Below, piece after piece: positions 30,209-38,357 of a DNA stretch of 64,000 bases. The notes below the pieces were generated by a model. The model did no database searches. It was not told where the DNA came from and saw only the letters and a program-made list of their open reading frames with translations. The stretch covers positions 372,001 to 436,000 of the forward strand of contig NZ_CP108356.1 in NCBI RefSeq assembly GCF_036237315.1, in the 5' to 3' direction. Position numbers and translations under genes: made by a program. Each line of letters starts with the position of its first letter. Position 1 is the stretch's first letter. Origin of the DNA: Streptomyces sp. NBC_01351. GTDB taxonomy: Bacteria > Actinomycetota > Actinomycetes > Streptomycetales > Streptomycetaceae.

Positions 30209-30397
30209 ATGAGCGTTTCAGGCGAGTCCCGAGGCCGGTCCCAGCAGATGCGCATGAAGGCGCAGGAGCTGAACGAGGCGGCCGAGCGCGCGACCGACCC
30301 GGAAGAGCGCAGCCGGCTGAAGGAGAAGGCCCGCCGTCTCCAGGAGCAGAGCGAGCAGGAGGGCCGGATGGACGACCGGGGCATGGACCCCATGTAG
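30209..30397 (+). CDS. Small helical protein (DUF6381-like)
   Basis: 62 residues, highly charged and predicted helical: RMKAQELNEAAERATDPEE then RSRLKEKARRLQEQSEQEG. The sequence resembles a small Streptomyces family that I recall as DUF6381. Its function is unknown. It probably forms a short coiled coil. GGAG lies 9 bases upstream of the ATG. Confidence 0.8.
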   Translation: MSVSGESRGRSQQMRMKAQELNEAAERATDPEERSRLKEKARRLQEQSEQEGRMDDRGMDPM

Positions 30398-30455
30398 CTC
30401 ACTCCCCCCGTGCACACCGGCCGGTGGCCGCCGCGATCCCCCGTCGCCGCGGACA

Positions 30456-30485
30456 CCGGCCGGCGCGTTCCCGGCCGGCGCGTTC
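30456..30485. repeat. 15-bp tandem duplication
   Basis: CCGGCCGGCGCGTTC occurs twice in direct succession in the gap between the small helical gene and the agmatine deiminase stop. It could fold and help termination of the two convergent transcripts. Confidence 0.8.
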
Positions 30486-31622
30486 TCAGCCGGCGATCGC
30501 CGGGACGTGCTGGGTGACGCAGTGGACGCCGCCACCGCCCCAGGCGAGGACGCGCGCCCTGGCGCCGACCACCTCGCGCCCGGGGAAGAGGGCGGCGAAC
30601 TGTGCGAGGGCGAGGGCGTCGGCCGGTTCCCCGGCGGTGGGTACGACGACGCTGCCGCTGGTCAGGTAGTAGTTCGTATAGCTGAAGGTCTCCACCATCA
30701 GCCCGTTCTGGCGGAAGTGCGGCTGGTGGTGCAGCTCCACCACCTCGAAGGGGCGCCCGCAGGCGTCGGTCGCCGAGTCGAGCACCGCCTTGTTGGCGGC
30801 CATCCTGGCGTGGTTGGGGTTGGCCGGGTCGGGCTGGGTGTGGAGCAGGAGCTTGGCGGGGCCCAGGTAGGCGGCGACGAGGTCGACGTGTCCGTTGGTG
30901 ATGTCGTCGCCGTGGAGTCCGTACGGGAGCCAGATCAGCTTGCTCGCCCCGTACGCGGCGAGCAGCTCGGTCTCGATCTGCGCACGGGTCATGCCGGGGT
31001 TGCGGTTGGGGTGGAGCAGGCACTCCTCGGTGGTGATGAGGGTGCCTTGTCCGTCGGTGAGGACGGCGCCGCCCTCCAGGACCATGTCGACGGGCTCGCG
31101 GGTGTCACCCAGGTGCGCGCACACGCCGACGGGCAGCAGGTCGTCCTTGTCGTACGGGAACTTCTCGCCCCAGCCGTTGAAGGTGAAGTCGAGGCCGATC
31201 CGCTGACTCCTGGCGGCGTTGACCGCGAAGATCGGCCCGGTGTCGCGGGTCCAGCAGTCGTTGATCGGGTACTCGATGACGGTGACCGAGCTGCCGCACT
31301 GCCGGCGGGCCTGCGCCGCCGTACCCGGTTCGGCCACCATGATCACCGGCTCGAACCGGGCGACGGCCCGGGCGATCCCGGCGATCTCGGCCTGTACGTC
31401 GGCGAGCAGGCCGCCCCACCCGACCTGCCGGTCCCCGGGCCAGGCCATCACGCAGCCGGCGTGGGGCTCCCATTCGGCGGGTGCGTGGAAGGGGTCCGTG
31501 CTCGCCGAGGCGGAGGCGGCGGGGCCGAGCAGGGGGACGGCGGCGGCCGCGAGGGCTGCGGCGCCGAAGCCTCGGCGCGTCATGCGCGGGGTGCGCGGGG
31601 TGCGCGTGAGTGGCAGGTCCAT
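30486..31622 (-). CDS. Agmatine deiminase family protein with Tat signal
   Basis: 378 residues. After a twin-arginine leader (TRRGFGAAALAAAAVP, about residues 17-32) comes a peptidylarginine-deiminase-type alpha/beta propeller: EWEPHAGCVMAWPG, DCWTRDTGPIF, LEGGAV, LPYGLHGDDITNGHVD, and the catalytic Cys368 in GGGGVHCVTQHVP. The family turns agmatine into N-carbamoylputrescine. Export through Tat suggests it acts outside the cell or at the membrane. AAGGAG precedes the ATG at 31622. It lies 50 bp after the permease gene on the same strand, so one transcript is likely. Confidence 0.9.
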   Translation of the reverse strand: MDLPLTRTPRTPRMTRRGFGAAALAAAAVPLLGPAASASASTDPFHAPAEWEPHAGCVMAWPGDRQVGWGGLLADVQAEIAGIARAVARFEPVIMVAEPGTAAQARRQCGSSVTVIEYPINDCWTRDTGPIFAVNAARSQRIGLDFTFNGWGEKFPYDKDDLLPVGVCAHLGDTREPVDMVLEGGAVLTDGQGTLITTEECLLHPNRNPGMTRAQIETELLAAYGASKLIWLPYGLHGDDITNGHVDLVAAYLGPAKLLLHTQPDPANPNHARMAANKAVLDSATDACGRPFEVVELHHQPHFRQNGLMVETFSYTNYYLTSGSVVVPTAGEPADALALAQFAALFPGREVVGARARVLAWGGGGVHCVTQHVPAIAG

Positions 31623-31672
31623 GACAGTACTCCTTCGGTGTGGTGCGGATTCCGGAACATGGGGCTCCCGAT

Positions 31673-33214
31673 TCAGAGACGTTCGGTGGTGAGGACGCCC
31701 TCGCATTCGTCGCCCTCCGCGGTACCCGCCCCGCGCGTCCCGTGCTGCTCCTGCGCGGCGAGCAGTGCGCGCTGGGGCTTCTTGACCACGAGGTAGACCA
31801 GGCCGACGGTGATCACCGCGCCGGTGCCGAGCAGGCCCGCCCAGATCTGGTACCAGGGGGCTCCGGGCGGCGCGAGGATGGCGCGCGGCCAGCAGACGTT
31901 GACGACCTCGAAGGCGGTCCAGAGCACGGCCAGCACGTTCAGGAAGGTGCCCTTGCGCCCGAGCCGGATGTGCCCGGAGGGGACCCAGGTACCGCGCAGC
32001 CGGGCGATCAGGGCGGCCAGGCTCACCAGGAAGAAGGGCAGGAAGGTGGCCGCGGTGCCGAAGGCGATCAGGCTGCCGATGGCCGTGGCGTTCAGGCCGA
32101 GCAGCAGCCCCGTACAGCTGACGAGGGTGGAGGTGACCAGCCCGCCGATGGGGGCCTGGCGGCGGTTGACCTTGCGCACCTGGCGGGAGAAGGGGAAGCC
32201 GCCGTCGCGCGCCAGCGAGTACACGCCGCGGGCGGCGCCGCCCTGGGAGGCCATGGCGCAGGCGAGGAAGCCGACGAGGACCACGGCGACGAACGGCTTG
32301 TCCGACCAGGAGCCGAAGGCGGTGGTGACGGCGGTGGTCACCGGGTCGAGGTCCTCACCGGCGACGACGGCCTGCGGCGAGGGGTGGGCGAGGGCGACGG
32401 CCATCGCGTTGAGGATGACGACGAGGCCGACGCTCAGCAGCGCCCACCACATGGCGCGCGGCACCTGCCGGCCGGCGTCCTTCGTCTCCTCGGCGGTGGA
32501 GACGCAGGCGTCGAACCCGATGAATCCCCAGCCCGCGACGGCCAGCACGGCCAGGAACGCCACCACGGTCGACCCGCCGGACAGCTCCTCGGCGCCGAGG
32601 GTCTCGGTGAGCAGGACGAAGCCGTGCTCGCGGAAGAACAGCAGCAGTGCGAAGCCGACCAGTACGGACGCGACGGCCTCGGCGGCGATGCCCAGCGAGA
32701 TGAACCAGCTCAGGATCCTGATCCCGTACGCGTTGACCAGCATGCAGGCCAGCAGGATCCCGGCGGCCACGGCGACCATGGAGCCCGGCGTGGGGGTGGC
32801 GCCGACGAGGGCGAAGACCCAGGGGGCCGCCAGGTAGGCGACGGTGGTGTTGCCGAACATGACGGCGAACTGCCACACCCAGCCGCTCATCCAGCCGAAG
32901 GACGGGCCGAGCAGGCGGCGCCCCCACTGGTAGGGACCGCCCGCGAGCGGCCACTGGGAGGCCAGCTCGGAGTAGACGTTCACGACGAGGCACTGGCCGA
33001 GCAGCACGATCGGCAGCGCCCAGACCCAGGCGGGCCCGGCGATCATCGTGCCGACCATGGAGACGGCGTACAGGGCCACGACGGGCGACACGACGGCGAA
33101 GCCCATGGCGATGTTGCCGAGGACACCGAGGCTGCGGTTCAGCTCCTGGGTGTAGCCCAGATCGGTCATCCGGGCCGCGTCCGCGTCCTGGACGGGGGAG
33201 GGAAGGTCTGGCAT
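31673..33214 (-). CDS. APC-superfamily amino acid/polyamine permease
   Basis: 513 residues with about 12 membrane helices. The first contains NIAMGFAVVSPVVALYAVS, and the consensus 'GFIGFDACVSTAEETKDAGRQVPRA' in the middle is the APC signature (GFDA...EETK). This is the GABA/choline-like ACT branch. Co-transcription with the agmatine deiminase suggests a polyamine, guanidino compound or GABA as substrate. The start region has the operator CTAACgttGTTAG at 33274-33286, shared with a divergent TetR gene. Confidence 0.9.
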   Translation of the reverse strand: MPDLPSPVQDADAARMTDLGYTQELNRSLGVLGNIAMGFAVVSPVVALYAVSMVGTMIAGPAWVWALPIVLLGQCLVVNVYSELASQWPLAGGPYQWGRRLLGPSFGWMSGWVWQFAVMFGNTTVAYLAAPWVFALVGATPTPGSMVAVAAGILLACMLVNAYGIRILSWFISLGIAAEAVASVLVGFALLLFFREHGFVLLTETLGAEELSGGSTVVAFLAVLAVAGWGFIGFDACVSTAEETKDAGRQVPRAMWWALLSVGLVVILNAMAVALAHPSPQAVVAGEDLDPVTTAVTTAFGSWSDKPFVAVVLVGFLACAMASQGGAARGVYSLARDGGFPFSRQVRKVNRRQAPIGGLVTSTLVSCTGLLLGLNATAIGSLIAFGTAATFLPFFLVSLAALIARLRGTWVPSGHIRLGRKGTFLNVLAVLWTAFEVVNVCWPRAILAPPGAPWYQIWAGLLGTGAVITVGLVYLVVKKPQRALLAAQEQHGTRGAGTAEGDECEGVLTTERL

Positions 33215-33273
33215 GCGTACCTCTCACGGAGCAGGGGCGCGACGGGGCGGCCGACGCGTCCCGGAAACTAAAT

Positions 33274-33286
33274 CTAACGTTGTTAG
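33274..33286. promoter_or_regulatory. TetR-type operator between the permease and tetR
   Basis: CTAAC-GTT-GTTAG is a 13-bp dyad in the 167-bp gap, 60 bp before the permease start and 96 bp before the TetR start. TetR regulators with the DNA-binding helix seen in the neighbour often use TAAC/GTTA half-sites. The assignment is positional. Confidence 0.65.
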
Positions 33287-33381
33287 GTTCTGGGGATTGC
33301 GGGGACCTTAACCCGACCCGGACTCCAGGGGAAGACCCTGCCAACGGGTAATCTGGCGGCCACGAACGAGGGGGATCACAC

Positions 33382-34044
33382 GTGGGCCGACCGAACCAGC
33401 CGCTGCTCAGCCGCGGGAACATCGCCCGCGCGGCCCTCGAACTCCTCGACGAGGAGGGCCCCCAGGCCCTCAAGATGCGCACGCTCGCCGACCGGCTCGG
33501 CGTCAAGGGAGCCTCGCTCTACCACCACGTCGCGTCCAAGGAGGACGTGCTCGACGCGGTCTCGGAACTGATCAACGAGGAGATCGACCTGGGCCCGCTC
33601 GACGGGCCGCACTGGCGGGAGGGCATCGCCGCGTACGCGCGCGGCTACCGCCGGGTCTACCTGCGCCACCCGAACGCGATCGCTCCGGCGGCCCGCCGCC
33701 AGGTCGAGGCCGACCGGGCGCTGCGCGGCTACGACACCCTGCTCGCCGCCCTCGTCCGGGCGGGCTGTACCCCGGCGCGCGCCGCCGAGGCCGCCGCAGC
33801 CATCGACTACCTCGTCCTGGGCTCCGCACTGGAGACCTTCACGGCGGGCTTCACCCGCCCCGCCGACGAGTACCGCCCCGCGTACCCGGCGCTCGCCGAC
33901 TCCCTCACCGGCGCGGCGGCCACCGGCGAGGGCCTGGCCGCGCTCGACGACCGCGGCTTCGAGCTGGGCCTCGGCCTGCTGCTGGACGGCCTGGCCGCCC
34001 AGGTGGCGACTCGGGCCGCCGAGTCCGGGACCGCCCCCCGCTGA
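33382..34044 (+). CDS. TetR-family regulator of the permease/agmatine deiminase unit
   Basis: 220 residues. The N-terminal HTH (SRGNIARAALELLDEEGPQALKMRTLADRL; KGASLYHHVASKEDVLDAV) is followed by a TetR_C-type ligand domain. The family is best known for drug-efflux control; here the divergent neighbour is a permease, so the ligand is probably its substrate. The GTG at 33382 has GAGGGGG 7 bases before it. Confidence 0.9.
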   Translation: MGRPNQPLLSRGNIARAALELLDEEGPQALKMRTLADRLGVKGASLYHHVASKEDVLDAVSELINEEIDLGPLDGPHWREGIAAYARGYRRVYLRHPNAIAPAARRQVEADRALRGYDTLLAALVRAGCTPARAAEAAAAIDYLVLGSALETFTAGFTRPADEYRPAYPALADSLTGAAATGEGLAALDDRGFELGLGLLLDGLAAQVATRAAESGTAPR

Positions 34045-34127
34045 CCGGCCGTAGGGCATCGACCCAACGTGGAGCGGGGTGTCACCCCCTGACCGCCTAC
34101 CCCACTCCGAGGCCCTTTGCCCGGTTT

Positions 34128-34149
34128 GTGAGAACCATTACCTTCTCAC
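34128..34149. promoter_or_regulatory. Inverted repeat GTGAGAA-N8-TTCTCAC upstream of the VanW gene
   Basis: Two 7-bp arms separated by 8 bp lie 110 bp before the VanW start. The spacing (centre to centre 15 bp) suits a dimeric regulator. It is more AT-rich than the context. Confidence 0.5.
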
Positions 34150-34178
34150 CTGAATGGCGTGGTTCCGGCGTCATGATG

Positions 34179-34197
34179 GATGACCGTAACGGTCATC
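34179..34197. promoter_or_regulatory. 19-bp palindrome GATGACCG-TAA-CGGTCATC upstream of the VanW gene
   Basis: Perfect 8-bp arms around TAA, 62 bp before the GTG start. It is either an operator or an RNA hairpin in the 5' UTR. It is separate from the inverted repeat at 34128. Confidence 0.55.
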
Positions 34198-34258
34198 TAC
34201 GCGACCTTGCCGCGGCCTGCGAGCCGCTCGGCGACCGGTCGGCGCCACAAGGAGAGAC

Positions 34259-36088
34259 GTGCGACCTGAGGGCAGCTGGACGAACAACTGGCGCAAGGCG
34301 TTGCCGGCGGCGGGAGGCGCCGTCGTCCTGGGACTCGGCGGCCTCTACGTCGCCGGGCTCGCGGTCGGCGACGACAGCGCGCCCGGCACCCGGGTCCGGG
34401 GTGTGGACATCGGCGGCATGAGCCGCGCCGAGGCGGAGCACACCCTGGCCGCCACCCTCGGGGCACGCGCCGCCGTGCCGATCGCCGTGCGCGTCGGCGA
34501 CCGCGTCGAGCAGGTCGCCCCCGCCTCCGTGGGGCTGTCCTTCGACCCCGCCGCGACCGCCGACCGCGCCGCCCGCTCGGGCTTCGGGCCGGTCGACGTC
34601 ATCGGCCGGGTCTTCGCCTTCGGCGACGCGGACGTCGAGCCCGTGATCCGCACGGACGAGGACACCGCCCGCGCCGGGGTCGACCGGCTGCGCGCGAGCA
34701 CCGAGCAGCAGGTCCGCGACGGATCCATAGCCTTCGACGCCGGCACACCTCAGGTGGTCGCCGCGCGAACCGGCGTCACCCTCGTCCAGGACCGGGCCTT
34801 CGACACCCTCCGGGACGCCTACCTGCCGCCCCGCCCGGACGGCAGTCCCGTCGTCCTGCCGGTCCGGAAGGCCGAGCCTCGCGTGGGGGCGGACGAGACC
34901 GGACGGGCCCTGCGCGAGTTCGCGCAGCCGGCGGTGTCCGGGCCCGTCGTCCTCACCGTGGCCGGGACGCGCGTACCCGTCAGCCCCGTCGTCCTCGGCG
35001 AGCACCTGAAGCTGACGGCCGACGCCGCCGGCCGCCTGGTGCCGGCCCTGGACTCCGGCGGCCTGCTCGCCGACCCCGCCCTGGCCGGGCCTCTCGGGGA
35101 GGCCACCGCGCCGCCGCGCGACGCCGTGCTCGGCCTGGACGCGAACGGCCGCGCGGTGGTCGAGCAGCCCGGCCGCTCCGGGCACCAGGTCACCGAGGCG
35201 GCCCTCGGCCGCGCCGTGATGCCGGCACTGACCCGCTCGGGCGCCGACCGGAGGGCCGAGGTGGCCACCACGGCCGTCCCGCCGGAGCTGACCGATGCCG
35301 AGGCGCGGAGCCTCGGCATCAAGGAGAAGCTCTCCTCCTTCACCGTCGCCTTCCCGGCGGCTCCGTACCGGTCCACCAACATCGGCCGCGCCGTGGAGCT
35401 GATCAACGGCTCCGTGGTCATGCCGGGGCAGGAGTGGAGCTTCAACGGCACGGTCGGGGAGCGCACCGAGGAGAACGGCTTCGTCGACGGGATCATGATC
35501 AACGACGGCCGGTACGTGAAATCGCCCGGCGGCGGCGTGTCCGCCGTCGCCACCACGATGTTCAACGCCGTCTTCTTCGCCGGCCTCAAGCCGGTCGAGT
35601 ACGGGGCGCACTCCTTCTACATAGAGCGCTACCCGGAGGGCCGGGAGGCGACCGTCGCCTGGGGCAGCCTCGATCTGCGCTGGCTCAACGACTCCGGGCA
35701 CCCGGTCTACGTGCGGGCCGAGTCCACCGACACCTCGCTGACGATCACCCTCCTCGGCGAGAAGAAGTACGACGAGATACGCGCGACCAAGGGTCCGCGC
35801 ACCCACGTCACCCCGCCCGCCAAGCGCCCGGGCACCGGCCCGACGTGCGAGGTCCAGACGCCCATGGAGGGCTTCGACGTCACGGTCGGCCGGATCTTCG
35901 TCAAGGACGGCAAGGAGGTCAAGCGCGAGGAACGCACCACCCACTACACCCCGCGCGACGAGATCACCTGCGAGCCCGAAACCCCGCCCGGGACCGTGCC
36001 CGGGACCCCGCCCACGACGGCGCCGGGCGCCGCCCCGGCAGCGACGGAGCAGCCGTTGCGGGCGCTGCCGGCGCCTCGGGCGGCGTAA
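34259..36088 (+). CDS. VanW family cell-wall protein with peptidoglycan-binding-like N-terminus
   Basis: 609 residues. There is one membrane anchor (about residues 14-37), then repeated extracellular modules of the YoaR peptidoglycan-binding type (GTRVRGVDIGGMSRAEAEHTL; later a second copy near ALRE/VLTVAGTRVPV), and then the VanW domain (about 340-490: STNIGRAVELINGSVVMPGQ; EWSFNGTVGERTEENGF; PGGGVSAVATTMFNAVFFAG; EYGAHSFYIERYPEGREATV). The C-terminus is a Pro/Thr-rich tail. VanW is found with vancomycin-resistance genes but is also common in ordinary envelopes; its activity is unknown. AAGGAG precedes the GTG at 34259. Confidence 0.9.
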   Translation: MRPEGSWTNNWRKALPAAGGAVVLGLGGLYVAGLAVGDDSAPGTRVRGVDIGGMSRAEAEHTLAATLGARAAVPIAVRVGDRVEQVAPASVGLSFDPAATADRAARSGFGPVDVIGRVFAFGDADVEPVIRTDEDTARAGVDRLRASTEQQVRDGSIAFDAGTPQVVAARTGVTLVQDRAFDTLRDAYLPPRPDGSPVVLPVRKAEPRVGADETGRALREFAQPAVSGPVVLTVAGTRVPVSPVVLGEHLKLTADAAGRLVPALDSGGLLADPALAGPLGEATAPPRDAVLGLDANGRAVVEQPGRSGHQVTEAALGRAVMPALTRSGADRRAEVATTAVPPELTDAEARSLGIKEKLSSFTVAFPAAPYRSTNIGRAVELINGSVVMPGQEWSFNGTVGERTEENGFVDGIMINDGRYVKSPGGGVSAVATTMFNAVFFAGLKPVEYGAHSFYIERYPEGREATVAWGSLDLRWLNDSGHPVYVRAESTDTSLTITLLGEKKYDEIRATKGPRTHVTPPAKRPGTGPTCEVQTPMEGFDVTVGRIFVKDGKEVKREERTTHYTPRDEITCEPETPPGTVPGTPPTTAPGAAPAATEQPLRALPAPRAA

Positions 36089-36129
36089 CCCCGCAGGTCG
36101 ACGGGGAGCCCGGCCCGTAGCGTGGACGC

Positions 36130-36819
36130 GTGCGCCCCACGCGCCCCGCCTACGCCTCCCTGACCGCGGCCGCCCTACTCTGCGCGAGCGCGACGCCCGG
36201 TTGTTCGGCGCGTCCGCAGCACCAGCCGCGGGTGCCGGTACGGGCCGCCGCGCCGGTCCTCTCGGCGGAGGTCACGGACGTGCCCCAGGCGAAGCTGGGC
36301 ACGACCTTGCGGCCCGGGTGCCCGGTCACGGCGGACCGGCTGCGGCTGATCCGGGTGAACCACTGGGGCTTCGACGGCACGGTCCACCGCGGCGAGCTGA
36401 TCGTCCACCGCGACGCGGTCGAGCCACTGCTGCACGTCCTGGGCCGGGCCTTCGAGGCCCGCTTCCCGATCCGGCGGATGCGCGTGATGGCCGAGTACGG
36501 CGGCGACGACGCCGCGGCCATGGCCGACGACAACACCTCGGCCTTCAACTGCCGTCCGGTGACCGGGGACCCCGGGAAGCGGTCACGGCACTCCTGGGGC
36601 CTCGCGGTGGACTTCAACCCGGTCGAGAACCCGTACGTGGACGTGCGCGGGGTGGTGCACCCGGCGGCGGGCCGGGCGCACCTGCGGCGCGACCCGGTCC
36701 GCCCCGGAATGATCACGGAGGACGGGGCCGTCGCCACCGCGTTCCGCGAGGTCGGCTGGCACTGGGGCGGCGACTGGTCCAACCCGGACTACCAGCACTT
36801 CTCCTCGAACGGCGGGTAG
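36130..36819 (+). CDS. M15-family D-Ala-D-Ala carboxypeptidase-like exported protein
   Basis: 229 residues. The signal peptide has a possible lipobox (ASATPGC at residue 25). The zinc ligands of M15 peptidases are visible: His154 and Asp161 in SRHSWGLAVDFNP and a His near residue 223 in NPDYQHF. The catalytic Glu position should lie in the region before it (FREVGWHWGG); I cannot fix it. It probably trims peptidoglycan stem peptides. It starts 41 bp after the VanW gene on the same strand, so the two are likely co-transcribed. Confidence 0.88.
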   Translation: MRPTRPAYASLTAAALLCASATPGCSARPQHQPRVPVRAAAPVLSAEVTDVPQAKLGTTLRPGCPVTADRLRLIRVNHWGFDGTVHRGELIVHRDAVEPLLHVLGRAFEARFPIRRMRVMAEYGGDDAAAMADDNTSAFNCRPVTGDPGKRSRHSWGLAVDFNPVENPYVDVRGVVHPAAGRAHLRRDPVRPGMITEDGAVATAFREVGWHWGGDWSNPDYQHFSSNGG

Positions 36820-36853
36820 GCGCGGGCCCCTCAAACGCTCCGCCGGAGACGAC

Positions 36854-38218
36854 CTAGAGCCGGACCTTCCACTCGGCGGTGGAGCGCAGGGTCCGCATGA
36901 CCTTCGGGTCGCGCACCGAGGGGGTCCGGTCCTCGACCGTCACCGTCAGGCGGTGGCTGCGGAAGTCGAAGAGCCACAGCTCCGACACGGGCACTTCGGT
37001 CCGGCCCTCGAACCGCTTGAGTTCCTTGCCGTCGAGGTACCAGCGCACCACGAGCTGCCGGCCGTCCGCGCCGGTCAGCGCCGGCACGGCCGTCGCCGCC
37101 GTGTGGCGGGCCCGCAGGGTGAGGTCGGTGGGGGTGAGCGGCGTGAGGATCCGCGCGTGCCGGTAGAACCCGGCGATCATCGACTCGATTCCGGGGAGGT
37201 TGAAGGGCTTGTCCAGCACCCGCATCAGCGAGTTGTCGGTCGGCCGGTACAGCCCGGTCACGAAGTAGTTCCCGCCCTCGTACGCCCCGACCGCGCCGCC
37301 GTCGGGCGACGGCTCGCCCAGCCAGCGGTACCACTTGGCGCGCTGTGCGGCCAGCTGCTCCGCGCTCAGCACGGTGCTGTTGGTTTCGGCGGGCTCCGGG
37401 CCGGTGTACTTCTCGTAGCCGGGGACTCCGGGGTAGAAGTACTCGTCGGCGAGTTTGCCCAGCGAGTGGCCGGTCTCGTGGATGGCGACCTGGCCGGACT
37501 TGGCGTGGCCCGCGGAGGCCGTCGAGATCCCCTCGTAGCCGAGGGTCGCGCTGGGCTCGTTGTAGCCGGCCCCGCCGTACTTGGCGCTGTTGGCCAGGAC
37601 GATGACCAGGTCGGCCTCCGGCGCCCGGGCCACGTACGCGTCGACCTTGGGCTGGTCGATGCAGAGCAGCCGCTCGATGCCCTCGCACCAGAAGGACGAG
37701 CCGAGGGCGGTGTCGCGCACGGTGGCCCGGTCGGGGTCGCCGGTGACGCCCGAGTCGTGGGAGACCGCGTCGACCGTCCAGACGTTGAAGAGGTTGCGGT
37801 AGGTGGTGTAGGGCTCGACGGCCGTCACCTCGGCCCATTTCGCGGCCGTGTCGGCGTGGAAGCGGTCCAGTTCGGCGGCGGTGTAGCCGTCCCCGATGAC
37901 GACGACGTCGAGGCGGTCCGCGGTGGGCCCGTTGTCGATGATCTTGGTGACCGCCCCGTCTGCCGCCCGCTCCGCCTCGGTGAGCCGGCCGGCGGTCTTC
38001 GCCGGTCCGGCGCCGCGCGCGGGCACCAGGGCGTGACCCGATCCGGCCTCCCCGCCGTGCTCGGGCCCGGGTATCTCGACCTCCACCCGGTCCTTCGCCG
38101 GTGGCTCGCCGTCCGCGGCGCGGGCCGGTCCGGCGGCCACCAGAACGGCGGTCGCGCAGGCCGCCGCGGCGACGGCGCGCAGCACCGCGCGCACGCCGTG
38201 GCGTCGTGTCGGTTCCAT
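36854..38218 (-). CDS. Secreted M64-family zinc metallopeptidase
   Basis: 454 residues. The signal peptide is cleaved near AGPARA. Zinc motif HETGHSLGKLADE has His247, Glu248, His251 and Asp258, i.e. HExxHx6D, characteristic of M64 (IgA peptidase type). VVVIGDGYT and KYGGAGYNE are other family marks. A C-terminal beta domain follows. Family members cleave IgA in Clostridium; in soil Streptomyces the substrate is probably another protein. It is convergent with the M15 gene. Confidence 0.92.
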   Translation of the reverse strand: MEPTRRHGVRAVLRAVAAAACATAVLVAAGPARAADGEPPAKDRVEVEIPGPEHGGEAGSGHALVPARGAGPAKTAGRLTEAERAADGAVTKIIDNGPTADRLDVVVIGDGYTAAELDRFHADTAAKWAEVTAVEPYTTYRNLFNVWTVDAVSHDSGVTGDPDRATVRDTALGSSFWCEGIERLLCIDQPKVDAYVARAPEADLVIVLANSAKYGGAGYNEPSATLGYEGISTASAGHAKSGQVAIHETGHSLGKLADEYFYPGVPGYEKYTGPEPAETNSTVLSAEQLAAQRAKWYRWLGEPSPDGGAVGAYEGGNYFVTGLYRPTDNSLMRVLDKPFNLPGIESMIAGFYRHARILTPLTPTDLTLRARHTAATAVPALTGADGRQLVVRWYLDGKELKRFEGRTEVPVSELWLFDFRSHRLTVTVEDRTPSVRDPKVMRTLRSTAEWKVRL

Positions 38219-38253
38219 GAAGTCCTCCCCCGTGAAGAAAGTTAAGTGAGTGG

Positions 38254-38279
38254 TTAAGCGTGCTGAATCAGCTGCTTAA
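38254..38279. promoter_or_regulatory. Dyad TTAAGC...GCTTAA between the M64 protease and XRE genes
   Basis: An imperfect 26-bp inverted repeat with outer TTAAGC/GCTTAA arms and an inner GCTGAATCAGC. It lies 35 bp from the protease start and 79 bp from the regulator start. A further TTAA occurs upstream at 38242. It is strikingly AT-rich and suits an operator for the divergent XRE protein, by position only. Confidence 0.55.
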
Positions 38280-38357
38280 ATTAGGTGGCGTGCCGGGGCG
38301 TACGCAATGGCCTGCTCCCCCTGAATACTGGGGAGTTGGAGCACTCAGGAGGTTTCC

